A DNA stretch of 5,651 bases, taken from contig SKNL01000031.1 of the NCBI GenBank assembly GCA_007120555.1, positions 1-5,651 on the forward strand. Reading direction: 5' to 3'. Positions 4,295-5,651 of the stretch are shown in pieces. Origin of the DNA: Balneolales bacterium. Lineage in GTDB: Bacteria; Bacteroidota; Rhodothermia; Balneolales; Natronogracilivirgulaceae. Position numbers and translations under genes: made by a program. Under the pieces are notes generated by a model. That model saw only the letters and a list, made by a program, of their open reading frames with translations, was not told the DNA's origin and made no database searches. Numbering within the stretch: the stretch's first letter is position 1; each line of letters opens with the position of its first letter.

Positions 4295-5651
4295 TCACCG
4301 CGAAGGAACGATATCCCGTTCACCGGCATCCCACTGGCGATGACGTTCTTCGGCACGCTGGAGCCACTCCGGCACCACCACTCTCAGGAATTCGTTTTTT
4401 TCACGCTGCCGCTCTTCCAGATCTATGCCGATATATTCCTGTGCCTTGGCTTTGGTAGAGACATCGGGCAGCGGGATCGGATCCGTATGTCCCAGCTGAG
4501 CCACGACCCGGGCCAGCTCAAGCCGCGCTTCCTGGGCGTGGTCCAGACCGACACCGAACATTTTCAACATCTCCTGCGGTGCATGGAAAGCGCCGCCATG
4601 ACTTGCGACACCGTAATCCCAACGCCACTGACCGCTTCGGATATGCTGGAGTACCGGTGCCATCTGTTCTTCGTCCGCTCCGAGATTCCAGGCAAATTCA
4701 GCTTCCAGATGCGCCTTTACCAATGCGTCCTCCAGCTTTTCACGTACTTCATGAACATCACGCTGCCGGGACACTACATTCCGTGTCAGCTCGGCCTCAC
4801 TTTGCCGGTGACAGGTCTGGCAGGCATTCGCCACGTTATTCAGGGGACTCTGGACCCGGTGGTCGGTATACTTGACACCGCCTTCGGTCCGGAACGGCAT
4901 ATGACAATCCGCACAGGAGACACCGCGCTGGGCATGGATCCCCAGTCTGTAGATCTCGTAATCGGGGTGCTGGGCTTTGAGCAGGGGAGTACGGCTCAGC
5001 GGGTGGACCCAATCTGCAAATTCAATGTTATCTTTGTACTGCTCCACCTCATCCGCATGAAAGCCCTCATCCCAGGGGAAAATAAGCCGGTTCCCCGAGC
5101 CAAAATAGTACTCTACATGGCATTGGGCACAGGTGAGTGACCGCATTTCCTGATGGGTTGCCTCGGTGATATCACGTCCCCGGCGCTCAAATGCTTCCAC
5201 GAGTGCAGGCTGTGAGATGCGCAGCCTCATGGTTTCCGGATCATGGCAGTTGACGCATCCGATCGGATTCACCATTTCGTGTCCCAGATCCGACCATCGG
5301 GCGGCATAGAATTCTTCTTGCCCCATTTCGGCCATCATCCGTGGCACATCCGCGCTCTTACAGCTCCAGCAGGTGGCCGGCATCGGTCCCTCGCCTGCCT
5401 CCATGGGAGCACCGGTACGAAGCGATTCATGGATATCGGTCACCGAATAGTAGTGCCCCCGGGCGAGGTTGTAGTCGGTAGCAAATGCAAACCCGGCAAA
5501 AAGAATGACCATCCCGGGATATTCATCCAACAGATCCTTGCGGTAAGACCCGAGGAATTCGCTGCGGAATGTGGTGTCGGCCATCTGGTTGTAGGTATTG
5601 AACTGGCGCGGAAAAGCCTCGCCCCAGACCTCCAGCCTTGGCTCATAGGGA
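4295..5651 (-). CDS. nrfA: Ammonia-forming cytochrome c nitrite reductase NrfA (pentaheme); 5' end beyond right edge
   Basis: Reduces nitrite to ammonium with six electrons outside the cytoplasmic membrane, the final step of DNRA. The frame is open from the right edge (PYEPRLEVWGEAFP...), so the Met at 5584 is internal and the leader plus perhaps 30-50 residues are missing. Numbering the 451 visible residues from the edge, the five heme motifs are CWSCK (94-98, active-site heme ligated by Lys98), CVNCH (132-136), CAQCH (174-178), CADCH (246-250) and CQTCH (277-281). Expected catalytic residues are present: Arg78, exactly 20 residues before Lys98, Tyr181 and His228. The calcium-site set Glu180/Tyr181 and Lys225/Gln227 (KAQH) is kept. 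Heme-ligand histidine blocks TDHRVQSP (262-269) and ASHGGAFHAP are also seen. The enzyme looks complete and active. NrfH, its quinol-oxidising partner, is expected beyond the right edge. Downstream ccs genes probably serve its maturation. Confidence 0.97.
   Translation of the reverse strand, partial: PYEPRLEVWGEAFPRQFNTYNQMADTTFRSEFLGSYRKDLLDEYPGMVILFAGFAFATDYNLARGHYYSVTDIHESLRTGAPMEAGEGPMPATCWSCKSADVPRMMAEMGQEEFYAARWSDLGHEMVNPIGCVNCHDPETMRLRISQPALVEAFERRGRDITEATHQEMRSLTCAQCHVEYYFGSGNRLIFPWDEGFHADEVEQYKDNIEFADWVHPLSRTPLLKAQHPDYEIYRLGIHAQRGVSCADCHMPFRTEGGVKYTDHRVQSPLNNVANACQTCHRQSEAELTRNVVSRQRDVHEVREKLEDALVKAHLEAEFAWNLGADEEQMAPVLQHIRSGQWRWDYGVASHGGAFHAPQEMLKMFGVGLDHAQEARLELARVVAQLGHTDPIPLPDVSTKAKAQEYIGIDLEERQREKNEFLRVVVPEWLQRAEERHRQWDAGERDIVPSR

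Noticed and set aside
4265..5140. Long open frame (291 codons) on the plus strand opposite nrfA
   Set aside because: It is antisense to a heme protein with all motifs intact, and its translation has no recognisable domain. It is a by-product of GC-rich codon use.
4295..5584. Met at 5584 as the true NrfA start
   Set aside because: The frame is open upstream to the edge and encodes typical NrfA sequence (PRLEVWGEAFPRQFNTY), so this Met is internal.

Overview
The window reads as one co-directional stretch, with every gene on the minus strand. In transcription order from the right edge they are: nrfA (5' end cut off), resB/ccsB, ccsA, an Rrf2-family regulator, a monoheme cytochrome c lipoprotein, and nosZ (3' end cut off at the left edge). 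It therefore joins a nitrite-ammonification (DNRA) module to a nitrous-oxide-reduction module. A system II cytochrome c maturation pair and a small transcription regulator lie between the two enzymes.

Organism: NosZ has a Sec/lipoprotein-type leader instead of a twin-arginine leader, which points to clade II. System II cytochrome c maturation is split into ResB and CcsA and sits directly behind nrfA. Clear Shine-Dalgarno sequences are rare (only ccsA has a good one), and the coding DNA is moderately GC-rich. Together these suggest a member of the Bacteroidota/Rhodothermota/Balneolota group. This is an inference from gene content and style, not from a marker gene.

Layout: 4295-5651 is NrfA, a pentaheme nitrite reductase with the CXXCK active-site heme. 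4147-4294 is a 148-bp gap holding four 11-bp direct repeats. 2710-4146 (ResB) and 1919-2713 (CcsA) overlap by 4 bp and would attach heme to exported cytochromes, plausibly including the lysine-ligated heme of NrfA. 1774-1918 is a gap with a weak terminator candidate, then a promoter-like region with a perfect 7-3-7 inverted repeat. 1261-1773 is the Rrf2 regulator, which lacks cysteines where Fe-S Rrf2 proteins carry cluster ligands. 740-1219 is a lipid-anchored cytochrome c that probably donates electrons to NosZ, and 1-707 is the N-terminal 235 residues of NosZ.

The most notable non-coding signal is a 29-bp sequence upstream of the rrf2 gene (1779-1807) that recurs, 23 of 29 bases identical, at 1246-1274 just upstream of the cytochrome c-nosZ pair. 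A -35-like box lies at the same offset in both. The simplest model is that the Rrf2 protein controls itself and the N2O-reduction genes through these sites. No wholly new system is evident. The points of interest are the regulator, its putative sites and the pairing of the two nitrogen-oxide modules.
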